Shown here in pieces: positions 10,641 through 22,362 of a DNA stretch of 64,000 nt. Below the pieces are notes generated by a model. That model was given only the letters and a program-made list of their open reading frames with translations, was not told the DNA's origin and ran no database searches. Made by a program: the position numbers and the translations under genes. The DNA comes from Dolomedes plantarius. Lineage: Eukaryota; Arthropoda; Arachnida; Araneae; Dolomedidae. Within the stretch, counting starts at the first letter, position 1, and each line of letters starts with the position of its first letter. The DNA lies in assembly GCA_907164885.2 (NCBI GenBank), contig OU015492.1, positions 43,375,893 to 43,439,892 of the forward strand, written 5' to 3'.

Positions 10641-11284
10641 CCCAAAAATTAATATTTAAATTTATGTATGTCAACCTGAAGAAACAAAATTCACCAGCTA
10701 CTTTACATAATATTCCGAGCAATACTTCTAAAAGATTTGTCATGACCAAATATCAATGTTACCCTTACAATGCATTGGAGATTCAGGAAAATTGCACACT
10801 TTTCCCTAATCCGTTTACACTATTTAGCCAATTAAAAATTAGATCACAACCAGTCTTACCAAATTAGAGCAAAGGCTTGAAAAAGATATTTAATACAAAG
10901 CTGTTACATTTAAGGTCAATTAAAAAAACAAGGAACTTATAATTATTTAAAGAGTATTTATCTCATATTAAGATAACAAAATTAAAGGTTAATTTAGCGA
11001 CACAATATTTTTTATAAACTCCTGAATTTGAGATTATCAGAATTAAGTTTTGAATTCATATTTCCAAACGCTGTTGTAGCTCTAAGAATTCTACTAACAC
11101 TACCTGTACCGGGTAGCATCAGCCGAGCGCAGTTTTTCTAAACTGAAAATTTTTAAGAATTATCCATGAACAACAATAACTCGAGCGAATGAATGATCTA
11201 GCAATCATTTCTACAGAAAAGACAAGTGGCTGCAATAAAGGCTCGAAGAATGATTTAGAAAATTATTTTTGTTACATTTATTAT
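10641..11284. other. No gene seen
   Basis: AT-rich flank with no supported frame or repeat boundary. Confidence 0.4.
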
Positions 11285-11876
11285 TAAACAAATGCCAGAC
11301 CATTGACCATCAGGACATCAGGCAACGAGCTCTCCAATATTTTTCAACAATACAGTCCGAATCATTTATTGCAGAACACTTGTCCAGATGATCAGCAGCC
11401 ATGTCTTATCCAGAGACACACAAGACAAAATCAGGTAAATTAGTCAAATTAAAACTAAACAAATGGGCACTAAGACAATCGTGCCCGGTCAAAAGTTTTA
11501 ACTCGGTCACTGCAGCTGCACGGGGTGAATCCGGGACTCAATGAGATCCACAAAGCACACTCCAGGACCTATCTCCAGCAGCATTACGAAACGATTGTTT
11601 GAAGATTCTCTTTATCTCTAATTTAGCAGTATGGAGTGGCAGGTCAATACAAGACCTTTGAAGAATAACAGTTTCCATTTTTGCCAAAAAGTCCGCCATG
11701 TCGTTTCTCCAAAGACCACAATGGAATAGTACCCATTGGATGGAAACTTTTCCCTGAATCCCCTTCAGGAACTCCCTGCAGCTCAGTACTCGGGGATTCC
11801 TATTCTCATAGTTTCTTAATAAAGCCTGAAGGGCAGAGATAGAATCTGAAAAATTTATTATAAAGAATAGCTGCAT
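11285..11876 (-). pseudogene. LINE RNase H domain and 3' end
   Basis: The minus-strand frame at 11538-11876 contains FSDSISALQALL, then VSIQWVLFHCGLWRNDMADFLAK. This is the RNase H pattern (DS...WV.SHC...N..AD.LAK) of jockey/R1/I-type non-LTR retrotransposons. After a frameshift near 11535 the similarity continues with VAAVTE, LLTGHDCLSAHL and AADHLDKCSA, the usual C-terminal tail after RNase H in these elements. The reverse transcriptase and endonuclease are missing upstream, so it is a 5'-truncated copy. Confidence 0.75.
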
Positions 11877-11989
11877 TCTTCGGAATAAAATTAGTCAAAG
11901 CCTGTTGGTTACAAAGTAATTGCATTTATTTTTGTTACATAGCAAATTATATTCAAATGTATTTACTTCTACTTTTTAAAATTTCTGTC

Positions 11990-12166
11990 ATTTTTAAAAT
12001 TTTTATGCATTTTTAAAATAAATACCTATTTGTCTCAAAATGTCCGTTATTCTATTAAGTAGACTATTTCTAACAGAGATCTATTTCTATAAGAATCTCT
12101 CCAAAAATTTGCAAAGGCGCCGATTTTAAAACTTGCCTCAGAAGCCACAATGGATCGGCCCGGCTA
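11990..12166 (-). mobile_element. hAT-like end fragment, second copy
   Basis: The complement of this stretch matches the fragment at 654-900, with a CCGGGCCGATCCATTGTGGC-like terminus followed by gaggcaagttttaaaa and shared downstream blocks. It lies in the opposite orientation. No paired terminus was found. Confidence 0.45.
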
Positions 12167-12179
12167 TGAAATTACTACG

Positions 12180-12760
12180 GCAGTCATCAGGGTTATGTAA
12201 TAGATAAGCTCTCCACCGAACAGAAAACACACTTTTTTGAGCGTGGGAAAAAGAACAGGTTGATACCATAAGTAAGTTGAACAATGCCAGTTTAACAATG
12301 AAATGTAATTTTCAGCTTACTTCCATAAATATATTCAGACGCATCTCTGCATTTACATCAGAATTTCTCGTTTCTAGTTAAGAACTCACTGTTTTTAAAG
12401 TTCTATAGCCTGTATCCCAAAGAATGTGGATTTACTAGAAAAAAAGCAAGATAAATGTTTATGCAGTTGCAATCATGAGAAACTAGTTTCACAAAACAAA
12501 ATTTCATATGCTATTATTATTTAAGGTTTCGTTGTTTTAAAATTATAACTTGTTAAGAACTAGTAAGTTAATATTTTATTCCTTCAGTGAAACTTTCCCG
12601 TAGAGCTTTCTGAACATTTTGCTCATTTTACTTCTATCTTATAGTGGTCGTACTTTGGAGGTATGTATGAAAACTCCGAAATACCAATACCTAAGACCAA
12701 GAATATTTCAGAACTTCGAGTGAAGCACTGAAAGTGGGGAAAAGTGTTGTTTGATAAAAA
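12180..12760. other. No gene seen
   Basis: AT-rich sequence up to the mariner insertion; nothing recognisable. Confidence 0.4.
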
Positions 12761-12762
12761 TA

Positions 12763-14103
12763 TTGGGTTAGCCAAAAAGTTCGTTCGGTTCTTTCTTTTT
12801 TTTTTCCTGCTGTGAGACGGCTCTGTTAGCGTTTTGTTGTCTTTAACGTCATTCAAAACAATTTTATTAGATTGTGTTGGGACAGCTGTCATATCAGAGT
12901 GCATTTTTTCTAATTTATCAAAATCAGTGAATTTTTATGTATCTATTTTCCTATTGACTATGCAAATAAGCACCATTTTCAGTAAATTATGCTTTATTAT
13001 TTCAAGAAAGGTAAAAAGCAACTAAAATACACTTACACACAAAAAAATTGTGCAGTGTGGGGAGAAGGTGCTGCGACTAACAACGTGTCTAAAGTCGTTT
13101 GCGAAGTTTCGTGTCAAAGATTTCTCGCTGGACAACGCTCCAAAGTCGGGCAGATCAATTAAAGTTGAAAGCCATCAAATCGGAGCATTAATTGAGAACA
13201 ATCAGCGTTATAGCACGCGGGAGATAGCCGATTTACTCAAAATATCTAAATCAATCTTTGAAAAACATTTGCATCAGCTTGGTTATGTTAATCACTTTGA
13301 TGTTAGGGGTCCACGTAAGTTGAGCGCGCCCCCCCCCCCCCAAAAAAAAAAAAAAAAAAAAAATGATGGAACCGTCGCATGATATTATTTACATAAACGT
13401 AACGAAAACGTTCCTTTTTAAAACAAATTATGACGGACGATGAAAAATGGATATTTTGCAATAATGTGGATCGAAAGACACCGTAGGGCAAGAGAAATGA
13501 ACTACCACAAACTACACCAAAGCCCGATCTTCATCCAAATAAGGTAATGTAGTATACTATATGGTGGGATTGGAAGGGTGTCCTCTATTTTGAGCTCCTT
13601 CTGGAAAACTAAATGGTTAATTTCAAGAAGTTCTGCTCCATTTTGACCTGAAAGCAGCACTCGACCAACTGAAGCAGCACTCGACGAGAAGCGTCCAGAA
13701 TGAGTCAAAAGAAAACGCATGATCTTCCATCAGAATAACGCAAGACCGCATGTTTCTTTGATGACCAGGCAAACACTGTTATAGTTTAGCTGGGTAGTTC
13801 TGATTCATCCGCTGTATTCGCCAGGCACTGCACTTTTGGATTTCTATTTATTTCGGTCTTCAAAAAATTCTCTTACTGCAAAGAAATTTAAATTCCCTGG
13901 AAGATTGCAAAATGCACCTGGAACATTTCTTTTCTCAAAAGATAAGCATTTTGGGGAGGATGGTATTATAAAGTTTCCCGAAAGATGGCAGAAGGTAAAG
14001 AAACAAATCGGTGAATACGTTGTTCACTAAAGTTATTGGTTAAAATGGAAAATGTGTCGTATATTTTCACTGAAAAACTGAACGAACGTTTTGGCCAACC
14101 CAA
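12763..14103 (+). mobile_element. mariner element
   Basis: A 1341-bp element flanked by TA (12761-12762 and 14104-14105). Terminal inverted repeats are TTGGGTTAGCCAAAAAGTTC and, complemented, TTGGGTTGGCCAAAACGTTC. Length and ends are typical of animal mariner elements. It holds a heavily decayed DD34D transposase and a C-run/A-run microsatellite near 13330-13362. Confidence 0.92.
13050..14029 (+). pseudogene. mariner transposase, broken
   Basis: The N-terminal part is open for about 95 codons: it includes the paired-like HTH segment (STREIADLLKISKSIFEKHLHQLGYV) and a form of the linker (FDVRGPRKLS). A poly-C/poly-A expansion then destroys the frame. Further pieces in changing frames are recognisable: MTDDEKWIFCNNV (first Asp), HQNNARPHVSL (second position, Asn in place of the expected Asp), and a C-terminal frame at 13836-14030 with FRSSKNSL and a final EYVVH. 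The third catalytic block is badly damaged near 13800-13830. Inactive. Confidence 0.88.
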
Positions 14104-14456
14104 TACTGACATACTTCAGGAGCATATTAGTAGAACTACAGGAAATGATTATCTGTTGAAGTTAAATATCTGACACATTCCTTCACCAGAAGATTAATGA
14201 GGATGTCGAATTTACTGACAACCCGTTTACTTGTTTTGTATTTTTAAAAGATGAGATTGCTTGATAATCATAATAAACTCTACTTTATTTTTTTTTAAGT
14301 GTGCAAAAAATTTGTGGATCCGGAGCGCATAGGTCACCTTTTGAAGCCCACGGGCTAAAGTGATCATCTTAAAGCTGATTTCGATCATTTCGATTGCATC
14401 GTTTCGATTCCATTACATCGTTTGGCGGCTGCTGATTGGTCAATTGACTTTGCATC

Positions 14457-14612
14457 GGTAATTGCCATAATATTTGATCCTAAGCGCATTTTAAATGAGA
14501 TAAATGCTAAAATATATGTCTTAGTTGCTTTCATTTCGATAATTGCATAATATTTGATCCTAAGAGTATTTTAAATGAGATAAAATCTATTTCTCAGTTG
14601 CTTTCATTTTTA
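14457..14612. repeat. Two-copy ~80-bp tandem duplication
   Basis: The unit begins aattgccataatatttgatc and ends with ttagttgctttcatt. It is followed directly by a second copy at about 14539-14612 with small deletions. Confidence 0.75.
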
Positions 14613-14854
14613 TATATTTTTTTACGCGATATTTTACAAGGAACATGAATTTTTTAAGTGGCGCCACCTATTAATGTAAAAGTAATTTAAAGTGACAAAC
14701 TATTTGTAAAAGAAATTTTCGCCATAAATGCCTTCATATTTCTTTTTTGTGCATGAAAAATTTTAAGAAATTACCAATTTCCGTAGTAATTTCACTATAA
14801 AATTTTAGGAGTAGAATAAAATAGAGTAAATATTACTCAAAATTGAATTTTTTC

Positions 14855-14990
14855 TTAAATTTAAATGTTGAATTATAAAAAAGGAAAGATATTTTCTTTT
14901 TTTAAAAATTTAAATGTTGAATTAAAAAAAATGAAAGCTTTATTTATTTATTTTTAAATTTAAATATTGAATTTAAAAAAAAAATTGTTT
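14855..14990. repeat. AT-rich tandem repeat (~60-bp unit)
   Basis: Three imperfect copies of a unit containing aaatttaaatgttgaatt followed by an A-run and a T-rich stretch. Confidence 0.65.
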
Positions 14991-15369
14991 ATTTTTTTAA
15001 TTAAAATCTTAATTGCAAGATGCAAATTATATATTTTTTGCTGTTTTGCACACTTTAGTTTTTTAACCTTACTCTTAAAAAATAAAAATTATGAATACTC
15101 TTCTAAAAATTACCAAAAATAGACTGAAAATAAAGTGACTTTATTGTACAAATGCATAAATTTTATGATGCTCAAATATGTAATTTTGAACGTTACTACG
15201 TACTACGATACTATTATTTGAAATAGATTCAATTTCGTTCAAAAATAGTGATGGAAGTTTTGATTCTTGAAAAACAGACATGCTTTCACAAGAATCAGCA
15301 CACCAAATACACAAATAACGATGTAAACTCATTGACCAATCAGCAGCCGCCAAACGATGTAACGGCGTG

Positions 15370-16340
15370 AATTCATGTAAGGAATGGTAATATGCAACCC
15401 GGTCAAACGTTTCTCTGATGGCTACACAGAAAATCTCTACAAGCGGAAAAGGGCAATACACCATCTTGCAATATCATATTTGAATATAACTTTTTTGCAT
15501 CATATATTTTATGTAATTTATGTAATTTCACATCATATATTTTAATTCTTAGTATATATTTACATAAGTATATCTGTGTAAAATAGTTAGAGTGAATATT
15601 TGATTAGATGTCAGGTTCCAATTTATCTGAATCACATGGACAAAGCTTTTCAATACATTTTCATGAGGCAAACTCTTTACTAATTTCGCTTCTCCACTAT
15701 GCGACCAAACGTGCATACGTTTTGCTTGATAAAATGTCCCTTAAAACAGGTGACTGGAAATTTAAAGTATTGGCAGTTGCTTCGTTCAACGAATGTCAAG
15801 AGTACAGGAAGTACCAAGCACGTCGCGAATGAGTCACGCAAGAAATAGAGCTAGCACGATCGGAAATTTTAAAATGTGTAATGAGACAGAAAAATCTATG
15901 AAACGTGCTTTCCCGATGAGGGACATAGAAACCTCGGTTTCAACTCACTGTGACTTGGGAGGCGGTTCAAGTATTACATAAAGAAGATTTTTAATTATTC
16001 TAGACCCTTTCCCCCTCCTTGTAAGCAAAACTAAGCAAATATCTGATACCACCTCCTTTTGCTCACATAGGATTGGCAAATTTCTTGTCACTATTTCGTA
16101 GGCAAACGATGTTTTGCTATCATTAAATTTATTGTACATTTCCAAGAAAAAGTGTATGGATATAAAATCGTTAACAGTAAATAAATTGAACAACAAATAA
16201 AAACAGTCAGAATTACATCATTCTAAACGGTTTATTAATTCTTTGAAAGTAAATAGTAGAATAAAAAAGTAAGTAAATATATAAGTACAGATGGCATGGG
16301 AGTTGATGTTATCAGGTACTCTATTCTGCGCATGTTTTAT
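15370..16340. other. Unassigned region with short frames
   Basis: Frames at 15608-15832 (74 codons) and at 15141-15464 on the minus strand (107 codons) have no motif I trust. The latter contains EFTPLHRLAAAD, loosely like one ankyrin helix. Near 15960-16060 there is a second, diverged relative of the C-rich repeat described at 16341. Confidence 0.3.
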
Positions 16341-16442
16341 GTGTTACGTATGCGTTGCTCTGTCCTCCCCCCCCCCTTGCACCTTGTCAGCAAAAATAAG
16401 CAAAGTTTGAACCCCTCCTCCCCTTAAATGCTTACGTAATAC
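16341..16442. mobile_element. Small MITE-like repeat
   Basis: Begins GTGTTACGTATGCG and ends CTTACGTAATAC, forming a short terminal inverted repeat. The interior carries a C-run and a T/C-rich inverted pair (cctcccccccc and aacccctcctccccttaa). A related sequence lies at about 15970-16060. No target duplication is evident, and the superfamily is unknown. Confidence 0.4.
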
Positions 16443-16449
16443 TTGACCG

Positions 16450-17299
16450 GCCCCTTTGGCCTTCGAAGAAATTCACAAGAATCACAAAAAAACAAAAAAC
16501 AAAAATCATACGAGAACATATAAAGCGAGTTGAAGTCTAGTACTTAATACGATTGCCCAAAAATATTTTGGCAGTTTCCTTATCCAATGAGTGTGTTCCG
16601 ACTAGAGCAATTTGAACTCTCCTTCCAAATCACGTCACTTGTGACGCGAAGCTGTTCAGCGCGCATGCGCTAGTCATGTAACTTTTTCTCCTTTTTATGT
16701 GTAACAGATTAGATCTAGATTTAGATGAGATAACATGCGCTTTAACCTTTTATTAAATTTTTTCTCAAATTTTTTCATAGATTTCTTTTTGCTGTATTCT
16801 TATTGATTTAGATTATAGATAAACTGACAGATTTAGATTTAGATTAAGTAATTTTACAACTGAACCACCGTACATCGACCAGAGTGGATGATCTGAGAAT
16901 CGTAAGTGGTTCCGATACTGGGGACCGAAAACCCCTGGGGTGTAATAGTCGTGGACCACAGATGAAAACGTTGCAACAGGTCATTCTGAACTCGCATTCT
17001 GCATCCTATATTTAATAGCTTTCAGAGAAACCGTTCGAATCTAAAACACAAGTTGAAAATCATTGCTTAAGATATTGTTACAAACCTGACATTTCTTGAT
17101 ATGATGACAAAGACGGTGAATTTTTCTAAGGTGCCGAAAAAAATAATCATTTTAAGTTCATGTAACATGAAATTAATTAATTTTTAAATAACAGACTATG
17201 ATAATATTAAATTCACATATTAAGATTAAAACAGCAAAAAATGAGTTCCCCCGAATAGAAAGAGTGTAATCTAAAAAATTTACAGATTTCTGAAATATA
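16450..17299. other. No gene seen
   Basis: Holds repeated TTTAGATTTAGAT-type stretches near 16705-16850 and otherwise unassigned sequence. Confidence 0.4.
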
Positions 17300-17304
17300 C
17301 AGAT

Positions 17305-18187
17305 TGTTATAAGGGGTATCAGAGATACCCCATTGCGTTGTGTAAAATTGGGAGGTGAACTCCAAAGGTAACGATACGTTTATAAATAAAATAAGAACAT
17401 TTATTTTTACAATATTATACAAAGGTTAGTTTACATATTATAAATGAAGTTCTTGGATAAACATACATTATGCATAAGAATTAGGCCATGTTGTATCCGC
17501 TTCCTGCGGAAAAACATTCCGGGTCGATCGAAATAAAGTTCAGTTTATCAAAATTGATTAAAAAAAAAAACACCAGCACTATTTGAAAGGGGAGAAATGA
17601 CCAACCTGGGAACTTTGAAGGCATGGGACGCAGATGATGGGGCACTTCGGTGGTGGCAGCAGGCACGGCGCGGGCGGTTGAAAACGAACATCGTCGGGGC
17701 TTTAGCGGGAGCGCATCTCTCCTCTCCTGGTCATTGCGCAGCAGTTCCCTGTCTTTCTTCACAGCTCGCCACACAATTTCTGACGTTTTGCCTCAGCTCT
17801 CCTCGTCGATTCTCTAAAAAAACTCGGGGTTAATTTTCCCCCCTTTTTGGTTTTGGCCCCTCCCCAGACTGGTCTTTCACGTAAATTTATTGCCGTTCCG
17901 ATTATTTTATTCGTGGGCAGGATGATACGACATCCCCATGGTTGACTCACGTGGTATTTTTATTTCCGCGAAAATTGGATGTCCCTTGAGTCTTTCTTGA
18001 AATTTTCTTACTCCCATCCTAAGGAATTTTGGGGTGCGATGTTTCTTGGAACTTGGTGTAGGTGCAGACCAGGCCCCCTTTTTTCCAATATTGCCGTTTT
18101 ATGACCACAAATGTGTTGACGGAAAAAGAAAATGGCGATACTGTTGGAAGAAGACAAAATGTCCCAAATTGTGGATCCTTCACAACA
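17305..18187 (-). mobile_element. Solo LTR, family A copy 1
   Basis: An 883-bp block with TG...CA ends (TGTTATAAGG on the left, CCTTCACAACA on the right) and an exact 5-bp target duplication CAGAT (17300-17304 and 18188-18192). It is an inverted homologue of the block at 24870-25744 along its whole length. On the minus strand an AATAAA lies about 100 nt from the 3' end, so minus is the likely sense. No internal gag or pol sequence is attached, so this is a solo LTR left by recombination between two LTRs. Confidence 0.9.
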
Positions 18188-18424
18188 CAGATGAATACAC
18201 ACGACTAAAATATTTTAAAAAAGAGGACCTCATATTCGATTATAACTCACACTTTGATTTTTATCTCTCTATTTCTGGGTAACATGTGTGGGTCAGTTTT
18301 CAATTAAGTCCAGAAAATAGATTTTCAAACATCAGATTATCCTTCTTTAATCTTTGAAAAATCGACTTTAAAAGCATAGAAACAGCTAATGATTTCAAAT
18401 TAACTATATTTAACATCCACTGCC

Positions 18425-18550
18425 TACATTGTATTAAGACTAGCACCACGAGCTTCCACGCCGTGGCTCGGGTTCGAATCCTGGCTGAGGCATAGACATT
18501 CATTCCTAAGTCGTTCGCTACCGTCTCAAAAGAAGCAATTATCCACCTGT
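18425..18550 (+). mobile_element. tRNA-derived SINE fragment
   Basis: Contains a clear RNA polymerase III B box, GGTTCGAATCC, near 18470-18482, preceded by a tRNA-like arm (ccacgccgtggctcg). A non-tRNA body follows (gaggcatagacattcattcc). The A box is degenerate or missing, so the 5' end may be truncated. It lacks a cloverleaf and is not a tRNA gene. Confidence 0.55.
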
Positions 18551-18709
18551 ATGGTTTCATTATTTTACTAGAGAAGCTGACTAAACCCGCCGTGTTTGTG
18601 GGCGAATGTCCTCAAAAGTGAATGCCGCGAACGCAAAAAAATTTTTCGCACCCCTTTTTCGCTCCACGATAATTGCTTTGAAAACATAAACAAAGCAATT
18701 GTCGAAGAG

Positions 18710-19292
18710 CAGGGGTTCCTAACCTTTTGTTGCCCAGGGACCACACGTTAAAAAAGAATCAAATCATCGGAGACCATCTCCAAACCAATTCTTTTAGAGG
18801 TAAAAATGGGTTTTATTTTCTAAATAAGCAAACTAATTGTGATAAAAATTTTAATAAAAAGTTACAAATAAACTTGATAATAACTTGAATTTAGCGTAAA
18901 CGAAAATTTAATAAAACATAAAAGCCTACGAAACTTAAAAATGGACGAGATTTTTCAGCTTGCATTCGCTTTACTAGCTGTAAAATGGCTGTGATGCTGC
19001 GAAATGGCTGTGACGTTGCGAGTTCGCATCACAGAAAATATATTAGAAAATTTTTAAGCAGAAAAAGAATTTTTTCGTACAGAAAACGGAAGAAATACAG
19101 GAATTTCTAGAATTTGAACAAAAAATTGGGAACTAAAAATTTAGTGCTTCCAGTTTTAAAAAAATTGTTTAAATTCGCAGTCGTTTTGTAACGATGAAAC
19201 TAATTTTGTATTTTTCACTCTGACCTCGTCGATCACATCTTGGGTTCTCTCGAATCATCAGCGGTCCGCGGACCACCGGTTAAGGACCACTG
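18710..19292. mobile_element. hAT MITE with near-perfect 8-bp duplication
   Basis: Termini are CAGGGGTTCCTAACC and, complemented, CAGTGGTCCTTAACC. The flanks tcgaagag (18702-18709) and ttgaagag (19293-19300) match at 7 of 8 positions. The 583-bp length and lack of a coding frame fit a non-autonomous hAT. Its interior is duplicated in inverted orientation just downstream. Confidence 0.8.
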
Positions 19293-19725
19293 TTGAAGAG
19301 CAAAAAAAGGGTGTCAAATATTTTTGTAAAATGAAATATTTTTGTGAACGACAGCAAATTTAAACAATTTTTTAAAACCGGAGCAAAAAATCTTTAGTTC
19401 CCAATTTTTTGTTCAAATCCTAAAAAAATCCTGTATTTCTTCCCTTTCTGACGATTTGAGTACGAAAAAAAATCCTTGTTCTGCTTAAAAATTTCTAATA
19501 TATTTTCTGTGACGCGGACTCGACGCGTCACAGCCATTTCGCAGAATCGCAGCCATTTTACAGCTAGTAAAGCAAATGCAGGCTGAGAAATCTCGTTCAT
19601 TTTTAAGTTTTCGTAGGCTTTTATGTTTGCTATTGAATTTTCTTTTACGTTAAATTTAAGTTATTATTAAGTTTATTTGTAACTTTTTATTAAAATTGTG
19701 TATCACAATTAGTTTGCTTACTTAG
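18810..19725. repeat. ~380-bp inverted repeat around the MITE end
   Basis: The left arm (about 18810-19185) lies inside the hAT MITE. The right arm (about 19345-19725) lies outside it in opposite orientation, with many substitutions. The right arm lacks hAT termini, so it is a partial second copy. The single-strand form could fold into a long hairpin. Confidence 0.75.
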
Positions 19726-19734
19726 AAAATGAGC

Positions 19735-19858
19735 ATTCCAACTAGGACTAGCAATACAGACTAGGTTTGGCGAGCTGCCAATATTATACCTCGCGACGCA
19801 GGACATGTAAATTTGGCTTTCCGGAGGACCGATGTGGAGGAATGTAATCCTACGTTTA
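19735..19858. repeat. Dispersed repeat family copy 2
   Basis: Contains ggtttggcgagctgccaata, tcgcgacgc and aatcctacgttta in the same order and orientation as the copy at 6771-6890. Confidence 0.55.
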
Positions 19859-19859
19859 A

Positions 19860-20874
19860 AAAAAAAATTTAAACCACCATCGTGCCATTATAATATCAAA
19901 AATCGAAAGGGCGATAATGTCATGGATCGAAGCTGCTTAGGGCACAGCACACTATTGGGGCAGGGATATCTATGAGCAAGGAGGGCAGCCCTGCGCGTAG
20001 ATAGATATACACCCTCATACGCACACAGTGCGAGCAGCATCAGCTCATAACTCACCGTCCTCCCTGGAAGGAATGCAAAATGTGTGACCCGGAACTCGCC
20101 AGCCGGCTGTTTTTTAAATCACCGCCTCCGCTCCCGCTACAATAAAATCGCTGATTCGCAAAACAAAACTGCAACAATGAAAAACGTGCTAAAGAAGGAT
20201 TCTAATTTCTGAATGCCTACTTCCCTCGTGGGTCATGCGTTGTGTATACATGAAGAGGCAACCACCCTGTCGGGAAACCGGTTCCGAACCTCTGGGGATC
20301 ATCACCGTAGCGGAAGGGGAGCCCATGTTTGGCGAATCATTGCCATATTTGATACCTTATTTTCCACCATTCGTAAATATTTCAGAGAGGCTTTTATAAA
20401 TCGACATTTTGCAATTGGATGGTGCAGAGAAATATTTGGTCACAGATTACTTACTCCCCGGAATTATCTTTTAAAAAGGAAAATTTTATAATCCTCCCCG
20501 GCAAAGTTTTTTTTTTTTTTTTTAATCTTTCTTTCTTCAACAGTTTTTGTTTTGTTTTGGTTTTTTAAATACAATATTCCAAGAAATTCGCTTGGCCCTG
20601 CTACCTGCGGTTTGACCCTACTAATGGCCTACCAGGAATAGGTCAATTTTTCTAGAAACCGGTATATCACAAATTCCAAGCATTCGTGCAGATCGGCTTT
20701 GAGGATGATTTTTAGATATTGCTTGAATTTTGGCTTCACGTTTATATTTTGCATTCTTGTTGGGTTTTAGCGCACCCAGGTTCGGCTTCATAGAGGCTAG
20801 AACACTTCAATTGTGAAAAAACTTAAGGAATAACATAAAAATGGCATACATGCAATTAAACAGTATTCTCACGC
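19860..20874. other. No gene seen
   Basis: Mixed, relatively GC-rich stretch. A motif near 20280 (ccggttccgaacc) is B-box-like and could be part of another SINE, but there is no convincing A box or boundary. A T-run sits at about 20507-20522. Confidence 0.35.

Positions 20875-20955
<81 letters not shown>
20875..20955. repeat. (TA)n microsatellite
   Basis: About 40 TA units, ending exactly at the left terminus of the Tc1-like element. A shorter TA/TATG tract continues after the element at 22363-22410. Confidence 0.95.
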
Positions 20956-20956
<1 letters not shown>

Positions 20957-22362
20957 TGCTGGCCACCCAAATTGCAACACCAAGAAAGACAAGAGATATC
21001 ACAACAAAATTTATTTTGTAGATAACATGTTGACCAAGTATCAAATGATTAAATTTATAGACTTCTGTGAAGTGTGGTTCCTGCCAAAATCAGTAGCCAG
21101 AGTAGCCGCCATTGTTGGAGATCACCGCTGCCACACGCCTCGGCATTGATTCAAAGAGACTTTGGATGAGTTCTTGGGGTACAGCAGACCAAGCAGCTTC
21201 CACACGTTGCCAAAGTTGATCTGCTGTGGCAGCTGGGGATGGAATCTGGGTCAATCGTACAGCAACCATGGACCACATGTTTTCTATCGGCGAAAGATCC
21301 AGAAAGCGAGGCGGCCAGGGAAGCAATTCAATCTGGCGATTGACGAAGAACCGTTGGACAATGCGTGCCACGTATGGTCGCGCATTATCCTGTTGAAATA
21401 TGGCTGTGGGCAAGCCCTGAAGGTAAGGAAGGACAACTGGCTCCAACACCTCGGAGATGTAGCGCTGGTTGTTTAAAGTACCGGCAATGCGTACTAGAGG
21501 TGTGCGAGAGTGATATCCAATACTGCCCCATACCATAGTACCCGGTACAGGACCAGTGTGGCGGTGCATAACGCAGCTGTTCAGCATCCTCTCTTCACGG
21601 TGTCTCCAGACTCGAATGCGACCATCGTGGTGTTGCAGACAGAAGCGTGACTCGTCAGTAAAGACAATTTCATTCCATTCTGCCGTCCACATCCTTCTGT
21701 CATCGCACCATTGGCGGCGGAGACGTCTGTGGTTCTGCGTCAAGGGTAGACAAAGCAATGGACGTCTTGCGAACAGACCACTCTGCTGTAAACGGTGTAG
21801 AATGGTACGCGCAGACACTCGATGATGCGTTACAGACTGCATGGGCTGTGCTATGGTTCGTGATGTGACTGAGCGATCCGTCACTGCCATGCGCACAATT
21901 TGCCTGTCATCACGTGAAGTGGTGCGCTGAGGTGGATGCGATCGAACACGCCGGTCCGTCGTACCCTCCTGCATCCAACGATCACATATCCGCATTACAG
22001 TTGTTTGGTTTCATCCAACACGATTACCGATTTCCCTGAAAGATAATCCACAATCTCGGTAGGCCACTATCCTTCCTCTGTCGAACTCGGATACTTGATC
22101 AAAAGATGATCGCTGCTTTCGACGAGGCATAATTGATCGTTTTTTTGAAAAAACCACAAGAAAAACACAATTGCCGAACTTGAAATCGTCGAAATGTCCA
22201 AGCCTTAAATAGCGCTTTGAAGTGGCGCCACAGGCGCGCGTGATGTGCGTCTGCGCTGAAATTCTAATCATTTGCGTATCTCACCTCCGCTAATGAATGT
22301 TGCAAATTTCATGTTATTTGCATGTTTCCTTCAGGGTGTTGCATTTACAGTGGGCAACAGTG
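20956..22362 (-). mobile_element. Tc1-like DD34E element in a TA microsatellite
   Basis: Terminal repeats are CTGCTGGCCACCCAAATTGC on the left and, complemented, CACTGTTGCCCACTGTAAAT on the right; both run on into GCAACACC. The left end seems to lack the first two bases of the right end. TA flanks both sides, but since both flanks are (TA)n the exact duplication cannot be read. The single transposase frame has only one stop, so this is the youngest-looking autonomous-type element in the window. Confidence 0.9.
21090..22130 (-). pseudogene. Tc1-like transposase, one premature stop
   Basis: Reading from the ATG at 22130 (MPRRKQRSSFDQVSEFDRG) gives 346 codons broken by a single TGA at 22011-22013, between NRVG and NQTTV. 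This is most simply a CGA-to-TGA change, since an Arg is usual there. After it comes an open frame of 301 codons. The N-terminus has an HTH (RGRIVAYRDCGLSFREIGNRVG). Catalytic residues are the Asp in FTDESRF, the Asp in FQQDNARPY and the Glu in DLSPIENMW; 34 residues separate the last two (DD34E). The length is normal for the family. The remaining ORF could start at an internal Met but would lack the first HTH. Confidence 0.92.

Larger units (their letters stand above)
14409..15369. repeat. Separated ~37-bp inverted repeat
   Basis: Block cattacatcgtttggcggc at about 14409 continues as tgctgattggtcaattg. The complement occurs at about 15332-15369 as ttgaccaatcagcagccgcc and on to tgtaacg. The arms are about 920 bp apart. 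They may be ends of an unidentified element whose interior is the AT-rich tandem region below. Confidence 0.6.

Noticed and set aside
13303..13491. Minus-strand frame with poly-Phe
   Set aside because: Arises from the A-run and C-run inside the decayed mariner.
18465..18485. Possible tRNA gene from the B box
   Set aside because: No acceptor stem or convincing A box; better explained as a SINE. The same holds for 23406-23761, 28968-29175 and 54291-54474.
21162..21825. Plus-strand frames of 89-104 codons
   Set aside because: Antisense shadows of the minus-strand DD34E transposase.
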